Assembly: GCA_947258755.1 (NCBI GenBank)
Contig: CAMYJO010000015.1
Location: forward strand, 1 to 57,879
DNA from: an uncultured Gammaproteobacteria bacterium
GTDB lineage: Bacteria > Pseudomonadota > Gammaproteobacteria > JAADHQ01
Length of the DNA stretch: 57,879 nucleotides
Reading direction: 5' to 3'
The notes beneath the pieces were generated by a model. That model worked only from the letters and a program-made list of their open reading frames with translations, made no database searches and was not told the DNA's origin. Positions 26,974 to 35,270 of this stretch are shown here, piece after piece. Position numbers and translations under genes: made by a program. Every line of letters starts with the position of its first letter. Position 1 is the first letter of the stretch.

Positions 26974-27927
26974 ATGGCAAATTTTGATGTATTTAATGGG
27001 GATGCCGACGGAATTTGTGCCTTGCATCAGCTCAGGCTCAATGATCCGGTCGACAGTACGCTGATTACCGGCGTCAAGCGTAATATTCAGCTCCTAGATG
27101 GCCTGCAGGCAGGAAAAGACGATATTGTTACCGTATTAGATATATCGCTGGACAAGAACCGCGATGGCTTGCTCACGCTGCTGGAAAACGGTGCAAAGAT
27201 TACCTATTTCGACCACCATTTTGCCGGTGAGATTCCTGAGCACGACAACCTTGAAGTCCATATTGATACGGCATCAAATGTGTGCAGCAGTCTGCTGGTC
27301 AATGATCAGTTGCAGGGCAAACATCTTGCCTGGGCAGTGACTGCGGCCTTTGGTGATAACCTGTTTGACAGTGCCGTGACCGCGGCCAAGCCGCTGGGGC
27401 TAGATCAAGACCAGCTGGAGTTACTCAAGGAGCTGGGTACCTACATCAATTATAACGGCTATGGCGCCACTATTGAGGACTTGCATTTTGCACCGGCGGA
27501 ACTATACAAGCTGATCCGCCCATATACCGATCCTTTCGACTTTATTAAGCAGGCTCCCGAATATACGGTGCTGAAAGAAGGTTATCTGCAGGATTTTCAC
27601 AATGCCAAGGAAATCAAGCCGGAGCAGGCAAATGAGGCCTTTGCGGTTTATATCCTGCCCGATGCCCCCTGGGCACGCCGGGTTAGTGGTGTTTATGCTA
27701 ATCAACTCGCACAGGACTTCCCAGACCGAGCGCACGCGATCTTGTCGCGTAAAAGTGGTGGTGACTTCCTGGTCAGCATTCGGGCGCCGTTGAACCGGCG
27801 TGATGGTGCTGATGAGGTCTGTCGTCAATTTCCATCAGGTGGCGGTAGAAAGGCAGCAGCTGGAATTAATAATCTGCCTGTCGCAGAGTTTGATAGGCTG
27901 ATCAGCGTTATGACAGAGGTATTCTGA
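26974..27927 (+). CDS. DHH-family phosphoesterase
   Basis: Protein of 317 aa with a DHH-type metal-dependent phosphoesterase core: DVFNGDADGICALHQL near the N-terminus, VLDISLDKN, and the signature YFDHHFAG (about 74-81). The C-terminal RKSGGDFLVSIRAP and FPSGGGRKAAAG match the DHHA1 nucleic-acid/phosphate-binding domain. It is shorter than RecJ and closer to the stand-alone nanoRNase/acetyltransferase-like DHH group. The substrate is unknown. ATG at 26974 follows CAGGTG; divergent from cysC. Confidence 0.82.
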   Translation: MANFDVFNGDADGICALHQLRLNDPVDSTLITGVKRNIQLLDGLQAGKDDIVTVLDISLDKNRDGLLTLLENGAKITYFDHHFAGEIPEHDNLEVHIDTASNVCSSLLVNDQLQGKHLAWAVTAAFGDNLFDSAVTAAKPLGLDQDQLELLKELGTYINYNGYGATIEDLHFAPAELYKLIRPYTDPFDFIKQAPEYTVLKEGYLQDFHNAKEIKPEQANEAFAVYILPDAPWARRVSGVYANQLAQDFPDRAHAILSRKSGGDFLVSIRAPLNRRDGADEVCRQFPSGGGRKAAAGINNLPVAEFDRLISVMTEVF

Positions 27928-27946
27928 TTAAAATCGGTGGCCGAAA

Positions 27947-28156
27947 TCAGCTGGAACGTTCATTATTTGTTCTTAATTGCTGTACGCGTTGCCTGTTGCG
28001 GTGGTCCTTGCGGGCCCGCCACACCATCCAGCTGGCAACAATCAACAAGAAGGCCGGTATAAGCGAGAAGGGTTCTTCGATGAATAGCATGCAGGTGAAT
28101 GCAGCTGCGACATAAATAGCAGGGATTGCCTCATATATGGATTGTGGTAAGCGCAT
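27947..28156 (-). CDS. Small inner-membrane protein, unknown function
   Basis: A 69-residue protein with two hydrophobic helices (about 11-26 and 30-46) and a basic C-terminal tail (RARKDHRNRQRVQQLR). No family recognised. It is convergent with the DHH gene and upstream of nothing else on its strand except the sensor kinase beyond a 170-base gap. Composition looks like real coding sequence. Confidence 0.6.
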   Translation of the reverse strand: MRLPQSIYEAIPAIYVAAAFTCMLFIEEPFSLIPAFLLIVASWMVWRARKDHRNRQRVQQLRTNNERSS

Positions 28157-28327
28157 TGTTATTCTCAGTTTTTCAATACCGATTATATATTAAGCAATAA
28201 ACAGGCCAGAAATTTATATCCCTGATTTATAGAAAAAAATAAGCATGGCATACAAAGCAGACCTAAAAGTGTAAAAATATCTGACAATGTTGTGACCATG
28301 CCAGCAGTCACGTAGTTATGGGTTTGA

Positions 28328-30454
28328 TTAGATGGGTTTAAAATACAACATAAACACGACCCCGTCCGGAGTGTCCATGTTTCGTGCTTCTACCCGGCCT
28401 TGGTGAAATTCGATGATTAGCCTGACAATATACAGGCCAAGACCGAGGTGACTACTTCGGGTATTGGTCGGGCGTACAGATATCATCGAATCAAACAGAT
28501 TTTCCTGCATTTCTACAGGTAGAGGCGGGCCTTGGTTGAAGATGCTGAGCCTTATCCACTGATCGTCCGTTCTGTCCAGCCTGATTTCAATGGTGGTATC
28601 TGCCTGGGAAAAATCGATGGCATTTGTCACCAGTTTGTCCAGCATTTGCACGATCAGGTCGGGTGCCGCCAGTACCTTATGGTTTTGCTCAGAAATAGTT
28701 AATTTGAATGGGTGTTGTGGATAGGCTGTTTGATAGCCGGCAACACAGCTTTGCAGTAATGCGCTTAAATCGACTGTGACTTTGTCGGCCTGCTGAATGG
28801 CCTGTTCCAGTCGGGACGCTTCGCTAAGGCGATTGAGTATATTATTGAGCCGTTCCAGACCCTCCTTGGCGCGCAGCAGGTAGGTGTTATTGGTGCTCTC
28901 AGGCTGTACTTGTTCGAGATTGTCCAGCGAACTGCGCACAACCGATAGTGGCGTCCTGAGTTCATGAGAGAGTTTGCTGGCCATACTCTCCAGATAACGG
29001 TTATATTGATGCAGGCGTTGCAACAGGTCTGAGAAAGTTCGTGACAAATCACCAATCTCATCATTACTGTTGGAGGCATTGAACACATGTGCGACTTTGC
29101 CATCACTGGTAATGGCCTGTTCTGTCTGGTTGCGCAAATGACTGATACGTGAGGTCAGGCGGCCGGCAAACAGGACGATGAGCAAAGTACCGCCGAGAAA
29201 GACCGGAATGCTGAGATTTATCAGCTCCTCCATGGCTCGATTCTGCATTAAAAGTATACGCTGACTATTCTGCTCTAGCATAACAGCGCCGATAACGGCG
29301 TTATGTGACATAACCGGATGTGTGGCAGTCAATATGGTTGCATTCTGATCCGATGTTTCACGCCAACTTACTGTCGGTTTACCTGACAGCGCTGTTTCAA
29401 TCTCGCGACCATTTAGTTTGGAGACCCCGGACAATATGTCCTCAAAGCTGGCGGCAGGCTGTTGCAGGATTAAACGATAGAAGAGTGACAATAATTTTGT
29501 CGGTACACTACGTTGCGAAGCATCCGTATCTGTTACCGCCTGCAGGTTGCCTGAAAGGGCCAGGACGCGCTTATTTTTATCAATGACCCAGATGCGCGAA
29601 GAATCCATACCCAGTGTATTCAATAATTTTTCCAGACCGCTGGAGGGTACTTTGATCGTGGATAATGCCGATAAATGTTCTGTGCTGGCAGAACCGATTA
29701 TGCTGCCGCTATGTCCCGCTTGTGGATCATCGACGTCGTTGATTGCAAATGACAATTTACTACCAATCATCGAGATAGGTAGGCGAATTTCCAGCGTATA
29801 TCCCTCGGCGGTCTCCTGCCATGCGCCCTGGATACGGGTTTCTGCTTTTATCGGTGTGTTGTTGTCAGGGTCGTTAGGCATCAGCTGAGCGATGATGCGT
29901 CCAGGTGCTACGGTACTTAAATAATAGCGCTGAAATTTTCCTTGCGGCGTCAGTAATGCGATGCGTAAGTGGTCGCAATCATCGATACGGTTATTATTCG
30001 GATTGTGGTATGTGATTTGATTATCGTTGACCTTGAAGACGGCAAAAAGGTGCTGTTTGTAGCTACCGGTGGCCTGGCGGAAATGTAGCGAACCAGGTTT
30101 ATGATCACTGGATTTTTTTATAATATGTTGTTCACTATATTCCTGGAAAAGGTCCTGGCTGAAATGCCAGTCATCGGTATAGCCGTCCAGTTGGATCGGA
30201 TTGTCCAGCGGGCGTAAATATAAATGTTCACTTTCGTTGTTAATATTGATTGCTGCCTGGTTTGATAGCAGATCGACATGCTGTTGCAATACGATGGCGA
30301 GTGAGTGCGCGCGATTACCAAGGGCTTCTTCCATGGATGATTTCAGGAAGGTCTCCATGCCGCGCACATATTTATAACCAATCCAGGGGATCAACAGGAT
30401 AGTAATGGAAAACAGTAAGAGCTTGGTTTTCAGACTGAAGCGTGTTTTTATCAT
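28328..30454 (-). CDS. pdsS: Sortase-system sensor histidine kinase PdsS
   Basis: Membrane sensor kinase (708 aa) of the proteobacterial dedicated sortase system. An N-terminal helix lies near 11-28. A periplasmic region has a CBM9/DOMON-like beta domain (about 84-250: PIQLDGYTDDW, YTLEIRLPISMIG, FAINDVDD), then a Cache-like segment (about 284-400). A second helix (413-432), HAMP linker, and HisKA with phospho-acceptor H497 in KLSHELRTPLSV follow. HATPase motifs come last (NAIDF, GLGLYIV). The paired regulator lies 46 bases upstream. The signal is unknown; the CBM9-like fold suggests sugar or glycan sensing, which is inference. Confidence 0.9.
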   Translation of the reverse strand: MIKTRFSLKTKLLLFSITILLIPWIGYKYVRGMETFLKSSMEEALGNRAHSLAIVLQQHVDLLSNQAAININNESEHLYLRPLDNPIQLDGYTDDWHFSQDLFQEYSEQHIIKKSSDHKPGSLHFRQATGSYKQHLFAVFKVNDNQITYHNPNNNRIDDCDHLRIALLTPQGKFQRYYLSTVAPGRIIAQLMPNDPDNNTPIKAETRIQGAWQETAEGYTLEIRLPISMIGSKLSFAINDVDDPQAGHSGSIIGSASTEHLSALSTIKVPSSGLEKLLNTLGMDSSRIWVIDKNKRVLALSGNLQAVTDTDASQRSVPTKLLSLFYRLILQQPAASFEDILSGVSKLNGREIETALSGKPTVSWRETSDQNATILTATHPVMSHNAVIGAVMLEQNSQRILLMQNRAMEELINLSIPVFLGGTLLIVLFAGRLTSRISHLRNQTEQAITSDGKVAHVFNASNSNDEIGDLSRTFSDLLQRLHQYNRYLESMASKLSHELRTPLSVVRSSLDNLEQVQPESTNNTYLLRAKEGLERLNNILNRLSEASRLEQAIQQADKVTVDLSALLQSCVAGYQTAYPQHPFKLTISEQNHKVLAAPDLIVQMLDKLVTNAIDFSQADTTIEIRLDRTDDQWIRLSIFNQGPPLPVEMQENLFDSMISVRPTNTRSSHLGLGLYIVRLIIEFHQGRVEARNMDTPDGVVFMLYFKPI

Positions 30455-30500
30455 CGGTCAGTGATGTCTATTCTGATTATTGTGTAGCTGTTCATATAGT

Positions 30501-31196
30501 CTAGGCGTTCCATCGATAGCCCATGCCGTAAACGGTATCAATGGCATCAAAAGCGGTATCGATTCCTTCGAACTTTTTTCTGATGCGTTTAATATGTGAT
30601 GTTATTGTGCTGTCATCGACAAAAATATTGGCGTCCTGCATCAGTTGTTCGCGGTTCTTTACATGTCCAGGATGAAGTGCGAGCGCATGTACAATCCAGA
30701 ATTCCGTCAGCGTCAGATCAATGGCTTGTTGTTGCCAATGTGCGCACAGGCGATCCAGGTCAAGGCTTAAATCAGCACGGACCAATATATTGTCCTTTTC
30801 GTCCTGATCAGACTGCTGCACAGCCTCAAGTCTTCGAAACAAGGCAGAGATGCGCGCCATCAGTTGTGGCAGGCTGACATCTTTGGTCAGATAATCATCG
30901 GCGCCCAGACGTAGGCCTGCGACGGTATCAAAATCACTGTCACGCGCAGTCAGGAATATAATGGGCAAAGTCGCTGATTGCCCTCTTAAATCACGGCATA
31001 AGTCAAAGCCGCCATCGATCTCATCCTCAAGCCCAATATCAAGCAAGACCAGATCGGGTAAAGCCTGTTGAAAGGCCGCATGGGCATCACGGCCATTGGC
31101 ATAGGTGTTTACCTGGTAACCCTGTCGGCGCAAAGCGTCGGCATAGTTTTCTCGAATGCTGGGCTCGTCTTCTACAATGGCAATGGTTTTTGGCAT
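30501..31196 (-). CDS. pdsR: Sortase-system response regulator PdsR
   Basis: OmpR/PhoB-type response regulator (231 aa). The receiver domain has the acidic pair E10-D11-type pocket (VEDEPSIRENY), phospho-acceptor D53 in LVLLDIGLED, and FLTARDSD with the later K in LTKDV. The C-terminal winged helix has LTLTEFWIVHALALHPG and a DDSTITSHIKRIRKKF recognition helix. It is followed by pdsS in one operon and is divergent from pdsO, so it likely controls the shared intergenic region. Confidence 0.93.
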   Translation of the reverse strand: MPKTIAIVEDEPSIRENYADALRRQGYQVNTYANGRDAHAAFQQALPDLVLLDIGLEDEIDGGFDLCRDLRGQSATLPIIFLTARDSDFDTVAGLRLGADDYLTKDVSLPQLMARISALFRRLEAVQQSDQDEKDNILVRADLSLDLDRLCAHWQQQAIDLTLTEFWIVHALALHPGHVKNREQLMQDANIFVDDSTITSHIKRIRKKFEGIDTAFDAIDTVYGMGYRWNA

Positions 31197-31263
31197 CTTC
31201 TATCTATCCGTCATCAAGCACTGAAAGATTAACATGATATGCAAGCATTGGCCTAGTTTCCCG

Positions 31264-31336
31264 CTGATTCTTGCCATTGCCATAATTCGTCAGAATTCAT
31301 CCCGACATTGCCATTTTTCCAGCCTGATCCTGCCAT
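31264..31336. promoter_or_regulatory. TGCCAT direct repeats between pdsR and pdsO
   Basis: TGCCAT occurs at 31272, 31278, 31309 and 31331. The first and last sit in similar contexts: CTGATTCTTGCCAT (31264) and CTGATCCTGCCAT (31324). Clustered direct repeats in a divergent promoter region suit an OmpR-type regulator such as PdsR. This is inference from pattern and place. Confidence 0.4.
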
Positions 31337-31411
31337 CTCAGCTTGCTTGAATAAAGTACATGGACGAAGGCGAAGACGCTTCGTGACTTTAGGCTAAATG
31401 GAGATGAGTAA

Positions 31412-32179
31412 ATGATCATATCAAATATTTCTAAAAAAACACTGACAGGTGCATTGATGCTTGCTTGTTTAACGTCACCCGTGAGTCATGCGAGTGACTG
31501 GGATGAGCTGCCGCCAGATGACAGTATGCCAAATTATGCGCAAGGTAATTGGGGGCTGGGTGTTGGCGCTACGGGTGGTGCCCTGGCTGGCGGACCGCCA
31601 GGACTGCTTATCGGTGCCATTGTTGGCAAGTTAGTGGGCCGACACCAGGGTATGCAAACCGCAATCGATGATAATGAGGTGCAGTTACAATCCCTGCGCT
31701 CCCAACTTGATGCCAGGCAAAAGATTATCCATTCATTGCAGCAACAAGATGAAAAAAAACAGTTACAGCTAGCTAGTTTGGGAAATGTAGCTATCAGTCA
31801 ACGACCTGACTTTGCACAATTGATGGCGCAGGGATTCACCTACACGGTCCATTTTAAAACCGGCAGTGACCGGATTGAAACGCATCTGATGGCCCAATGT
31901 CAGGCCCTTGGGCGCATGTTGAAGTCAATGCCTGGTCTCGAGGTCGAGCTCAAGGGTTATGCAGATGAGCGCGGTGATGAGCCTTATAACCAACTGCTCT
32001 CAGAAAAAAGACTGCAGGCTGTAAAGAGACTGTTGTTGGCAGAGGGCATAAATGAAAATGCGATTCACATGACAGCCAAAGGAGAGCAGGAATTATTACA
32101 GTTGGGTAAAGATCCGGACAGCCTGGCGTTCGATAGACGTGTAGTAATTACAATCACACAAAAGGATGCGCAATCATGA
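31412..32179 (+). CDS. pdsO: OmpA-family protein PdsO of the sortase system
   Basis: Exported envelope protein (255 aa). Signal peptide ends near SHA-SDWDE (about residue 27). A glycine-rich zipper-like hydrophobic segment (GLGVGATGGALAGG...) covers about 46-76, then a coiled-coil stretch (about 85-115), then an OmpA C-terminal peptidoglycan-binding domain (about 145-250: VHFKTGSDRIE, LKGYADERGDEPYNQLLSEKR). Such proteins accompany PdsS/PdsR systems; the role is unknown. Divergent from pdsR; its TGA overlaps the ATG of a small downstream ORF. Confidence 0.9.
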   Translation: MIISNISKKTLTGALMLACLTSPVSHASDWDELPPDDSMPNYAQGNWGLGVGATGGALAGGPPGLLIGAIVGKLVGRHQGMQTAIDDNEVQLQSLRSQLDARQKIIHSLQQQDEKKQLQLASLGNVAISQRPDFAQLMAQGFTYTVHFKTGSDRIETHLMAQCQALGRMLKSMPGLEVELKGYADERGDEPYNQLLSEKRLQAVKRLLLAEGINENAIHMTAKGEQELLQLGKDPDSLAFDRRVVITITQKDAQS

Positions 32180-32352
32180 AGTCCTTGCAGCCTTTATCAG
32201 AGGAGTTTTTATATCGCAGCCCCGAAGAAATATATATCAAGCTACAACTGCTCGCTAACAGTGAAGTCAAAGTATTTCATTGTAGTTGTGCACTGCTGCT
32301 GACCATCCAAGCTTATCGATATCAGGAGGCGAGTGATGAAAGACAGGACTGA
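32176..32352 (+). CDS. Possible 58-residue small protein in the sortase operon
   Basis: A frame starting ATG at 32176, overlapping the pdsO stop by ATGA, and ending TGA at 32352, inside the start of the sortase target. It begins MKSLQPLSEEFLYRSPEEIY and has a FHCSCALLLTIQAYRY stretch. AAAGGA lies about ten bases before the ATG. Overlaps on both sides suggest translational coupling, but no family is recognised and the gap might simply be a leader. Confidence 0.4.
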   Translation: MKSLQPLSEEFLYRSPEEIYIKLQLLANSEVKVFHCSCALLLTIQAYRYQEASDERQD

Positions 32353-34495
32353 AAATGAGTTTACCGTGGAGCTATTGTGTGGATTGCTAATGAGTATTCT
32401 TGCAGGCTTTATGATTTCTGCACTATTGGCTGTGATGGTGATGTTTTTGCCTGGCCTGGCGCGCACAGCCGAGGCTGCAGATATTGTGGATCGGGACATG
32501 CTCAGAAAAAATGAGGTGACCCGAGGTAGTGTGTTGTTGCAAACAGAGAGCAAGGGTCTGTATAGGATGGCGCCGCTGGTAAAAACGGACGTGCATATGC
32601 GTGTTAACGGTATGCTCGTGCGTACCCGTGTCGTGCAGCGATTCAAAAACCCGGGGCAGGAATGGCAGGAAGGTATATATGTGTTCCCACTGCCAGACAA
32701 GGCGGCGGTAGATCACCTGCGCATGCATATCGGCGATCGAGTCATTAATGGTGTGATTAAGCAACGCCAGGAAGCAAAAAAGATTTATCACCGTGCCAAA
32801 CAGGCAGGGCAGAAGGCTTCTTTGATAGAACAGGAGCGCGCTAATATCTTTACCACCTCAATCGCTAATATTGGTCCTGGAGAAACGGTATCGATAGAAA
32901 TTGAGTATCAACAGACCCTGAAGCTTGATAAGGAACATTTCCGCCTGCGCTTTCCGTTGGTGGTAGCACCCAGGTATATCCCGGGTACGGTGCCAAATGT
33001 TGAAGAACAGGTGCAGGGATTTAGTGGTTCTGGCTGGGCCAGGAACACCAACCAGGTGCTTGATGCCTCGCGTATTACGCCGCCAGTTATATCGCCGGGT
33101 CATGGCCCATTGAATCCAGTGACTTTGCGTGTAGACCTGAATGCGGGTTTTCAAATTGACAAGATACAGAGTAGTTATCACCGTATTAGTCAGGAAGTGC
33201 AGTCAGCCACGAGCATGACATTAACACTGGCAGACAAGCAAGTCGTTGCCGACCGTGATTTCGAACTGGTGTGGAAGCCGAAGAGTGGGCATGTTCCCAG
33301 GGCTGCATTATTCAGTGAGCGCAAAGGTCAGCATAATTATCTGATGTTGATGCTCATGCCGCCGGACAAGCAACAGATTGCACAGCAGGTACTGGATCGT
33401 GAAATCATTTATGTTATCGATACCTCCGGCTCTATGGGGGGCGCCTCGATCAGACAGGCAAGACGTGCATTGCAGTATGCTATTCGCGAGTTAAAACCGA
33501 CCGACTACTTCAATGTAATCCAGTTTAATTCCAAAACCAGTCGCTTGTATCAGCAGTCCGTACCCGCAGACCAGGTGCATATGGACGAGGCCCTGGATTA
33601 TGTGCGCTCATTACAGGCATCGGGTGGTACCGAAATGGCCAGTGCCTTGCACGCTGCCTTGGAGCTTGCGAGTGACAATGAAACAGGGCGCCTGCGTCAG
33701 GTGGTTTTTTTGACCGATGGCAGTATCGGCAATGAAGAGGCACTGTTTTCGATAATCAAAGACAAGCTGGGCGACAGTCGTTTATTCACAGTGGGCATAG
33801 GTTCTGCACCGAATAGCCACTTCATGCATAAAGCAGCGCAATTTGGACGCGGTACATATACCTATATCGGTAAAATTCAGGAGGTCGACGAAAAGATGTC
33901 GGCATTGTTCAGAAAAATTCAGATGCCGGTATTATCAGACCTGAAGGTGGAATGGCCCGAGCATACTGAAGTCGAGATGTGGCCGGCAAGATTACCGGAC
34001 CTGTACGCTGGTGAGCCAATTATTTTGAGTGCACGACTGTCTGCGCAACAGGGAACAGTAAGATTATCAGGTAAACGTTCGCAGCAACGCTGGCAGACCG
34101 ACGTAACGTTGGATACGGAGCAGCAGTCATCGGGTGTTGCGGTCTTGTGGGCGCGCGAGAAAATAGCCGATCTGATGGACCGACTACGTGATGGCAGCAG
34201 TGTTGATGTTATCAAAAAGGGGGTCACCGATCTTGCTCTTGAACATCATCTGGTCAGTCGCTATACCAGCCTGGTTGCCGTGGATGAGACGCCCGTACGT
34301 AGCATAAGTGAAAAGCTGGTCACCAAGGCCGTAAAGGTGAGCCTACCCGCAGGTTGGCAGCATAACAAGGTGTTTAGTAACCTGCCGCAGACCGCCGCTG
34401 GTTCCTATCGTGACTTGATATTAGGAATGTTGCTGACATTGCTCGGCTGTCTATTGAGTGTGTACTTCCACAGGAAAAATACTCATGCAGCCTAA
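32336..34495 (+). CDS. Sortase target protein with VIT and von Willebrand A domains
   Basis: Secreted, membrane-tethered protein (719 aa), the dedicated substrate of the following sortase. ATG at 32336 has AGGAGG seven bases upstream; an in-frame GTG three bases earlier is unlikely. N-terminal membrane/signal segment (about 14-45), VIT domain (about 75-200: FPLPDKAAVDHL, ANIFTTSIANIGPGE), and vWA domain with MIDAS motif DTSGSMGG (about 362-369) and FLTDGSIGNE. The C-terminus has sorting motif LPQTA (683-687), a hydrophobic helix, and a basic tail HRKNTHAA: a Gram-positive-style sorting signal. Matches the marine proteobacterial sortase target family. Confidence 0.92.
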   Translation: MKDRTENEFTVELLCGLLMSILAGFMISALLAVMVMFLPGLARTAEAADIVDRDMLRKNEVTRGSVLLQTESKGLYRMAPLVKTDVHMRVNGMLVRTRVVQRFKNPGQEWQEGIYVFPLPDKAAVDHLRMHIGDRVINGVIKQRQEAKKIYHRAKQAGQKASLIEQERANIFTTSIANIGPGETVSIEIEYQQTLKLDKEHFRLRFPLVVAPRYIPGTVPNVEEQVQGFSGSGWARNTNQVLDASRITPPVISPGHGPLNPVTLRVDLNAGFQIDKIQSSYHRISQEVQSATSMTLTLADKQVVADRDFELVWKPKSGHVPRAALFSERKGQHNYLMLMLMPPDKQQIAQQVLDREIIYVIDTSGSMGGASIRQARRALQYAIRELKPTDYFNVIQFNSKTSRLYQQSVPADQVHMDEALDYVRSLQASGGTEMASALHAALELASDNETGRLRQVVFLTDGSIGNEEALFSIIKDKLGDSRLFTVGIGSAPNSHFMHKAAQFGRGTYTYIGKIQEVDEKMSALFRKIQMPVLSDLKVEWPEHTEVEMWPARLPDLYAGEPIILSARLSAQQGTVRLSGKRSQQRWQTDVTLDTEQQSSGVAVLWAREKIADLMDRLRDGSSVDVIKKGVTDLALEHHLVSRYTSLVAVDETPVRSISEKLVTKAVKVSLPAGWQHNKVFSNLPQTAAGSYRDLILGMLLTLLGCLLSVYFHRKNTHAA

Positions 34496-35078
34496 GGCCA
34501 TGAAGTTGGCTGGCCTGGCTATCGCTTTATTGGGTATGGTCTGGTTGTCGCAAGGGATCTATATCCAGGCAAAGGCCTTACTGGCGCAGAAGTTATTGCA
34601 ATCGGCCTGGCAGCAAACCTTACAGGGTAAAAGCAAAGTAAAACCCTGGGCCTGGGCCGATACCTGGCCGGTGGCCAGGTTACGTGTTCCATCGAGGAAC
34701 ATTGACCTGATTATATTGGAAGGCGCCACAGGCCGTTCGCTGGCCTTTGCGCCGGGGCATATGCAGGGCACGCCGGCACCCGGTGACAGGGGCTTCTCGG
34801 TCATCAGTGCTCACCGCGACACGCACTTTGCATTTCTTCGCAACCTACAGTCCGGCGAGACCTTGCATCTGCAGTCCGGGAGTGGGGCAAGCCGTACTTA
34901 TCAGGTGGCTGCGATGCAGGTGGTCGATGCCGATAACGCATCGGTACCCATCAATGCAACCGATCGAGGACTGTTGTTGGTGACCTGTTATCCGTTTGAT
35001 CAGTTAGGTGCCGGTAGTCGGCAACGTTATCTCGTTTATGCAATCGAGAGCAAATCGCCAGAAGGGGAAGACGTATGA
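34485..35078 (+). CDS. Class GN-type sortase
   Basis: Membrane-anchored transpeptidase (197 aa) that would process the LPQTA target encoded just upstream. N-terminal helix about 8-24. The sortase triad is visible: H110 in SVISAHRDTHF, C168 in GLLLVTCYPF, and R181 in SRQRYLVY. The ATG at 34485 lies 11 bases inside the target gene, with AGGAAA eight bases before it; a longer in-frame start at 34458 would lie deeper inside. The single-substrate pairing is typical of this system. The nucleophile that accepts the cleaved target is unknown. Confidence 0.92.
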   Translation: MQPKAMKLAGLAIALLGMVWLSQGIYIQAKALLAQKLLQSAWQQTLQGKSKVKPWAWADTWPVARLRVPSRNIDLIILEGATGRSLAFAPGHMQGTPAPGDRGFSVISAHRDTHFAFLRNLQSGETLHLQSGSGASRTYQVAAMQVVDADNASVPINATDRGLLLVTCYPFDQLGAGSRQRYLVYAIESKSPEGEDV

Positions 35079-35134
35079 AATATCCTTGATTAGCTGCTAA
35101 TAAAAAATCTTGTTACACCGGGTGCTCCCCGTTT

Positions 35135-35161
35135 GCCTCTTGCTTGCAAGAGGCCTTTTTT
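35135..35161 (+). terminator. Terminator after the sortase operon
   Basis: Perfect nine-base inverted repeat GCCTCTTGC/GCAAGAGGC with a TT turn, followed by C and six T residues. It lies 56 bases after the sortase stop. Confidence 0.9.
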
Positions 35162-35270
35162 ATTGTATCAAAAGGAACATAGTGGGACGAATTTGGCTAT
35201 CGTCGCAGCCCTTGATTGGATACAATGGTGGTTGTTAGATAAAATCAAAACAGATACGTAGACTATTGTT

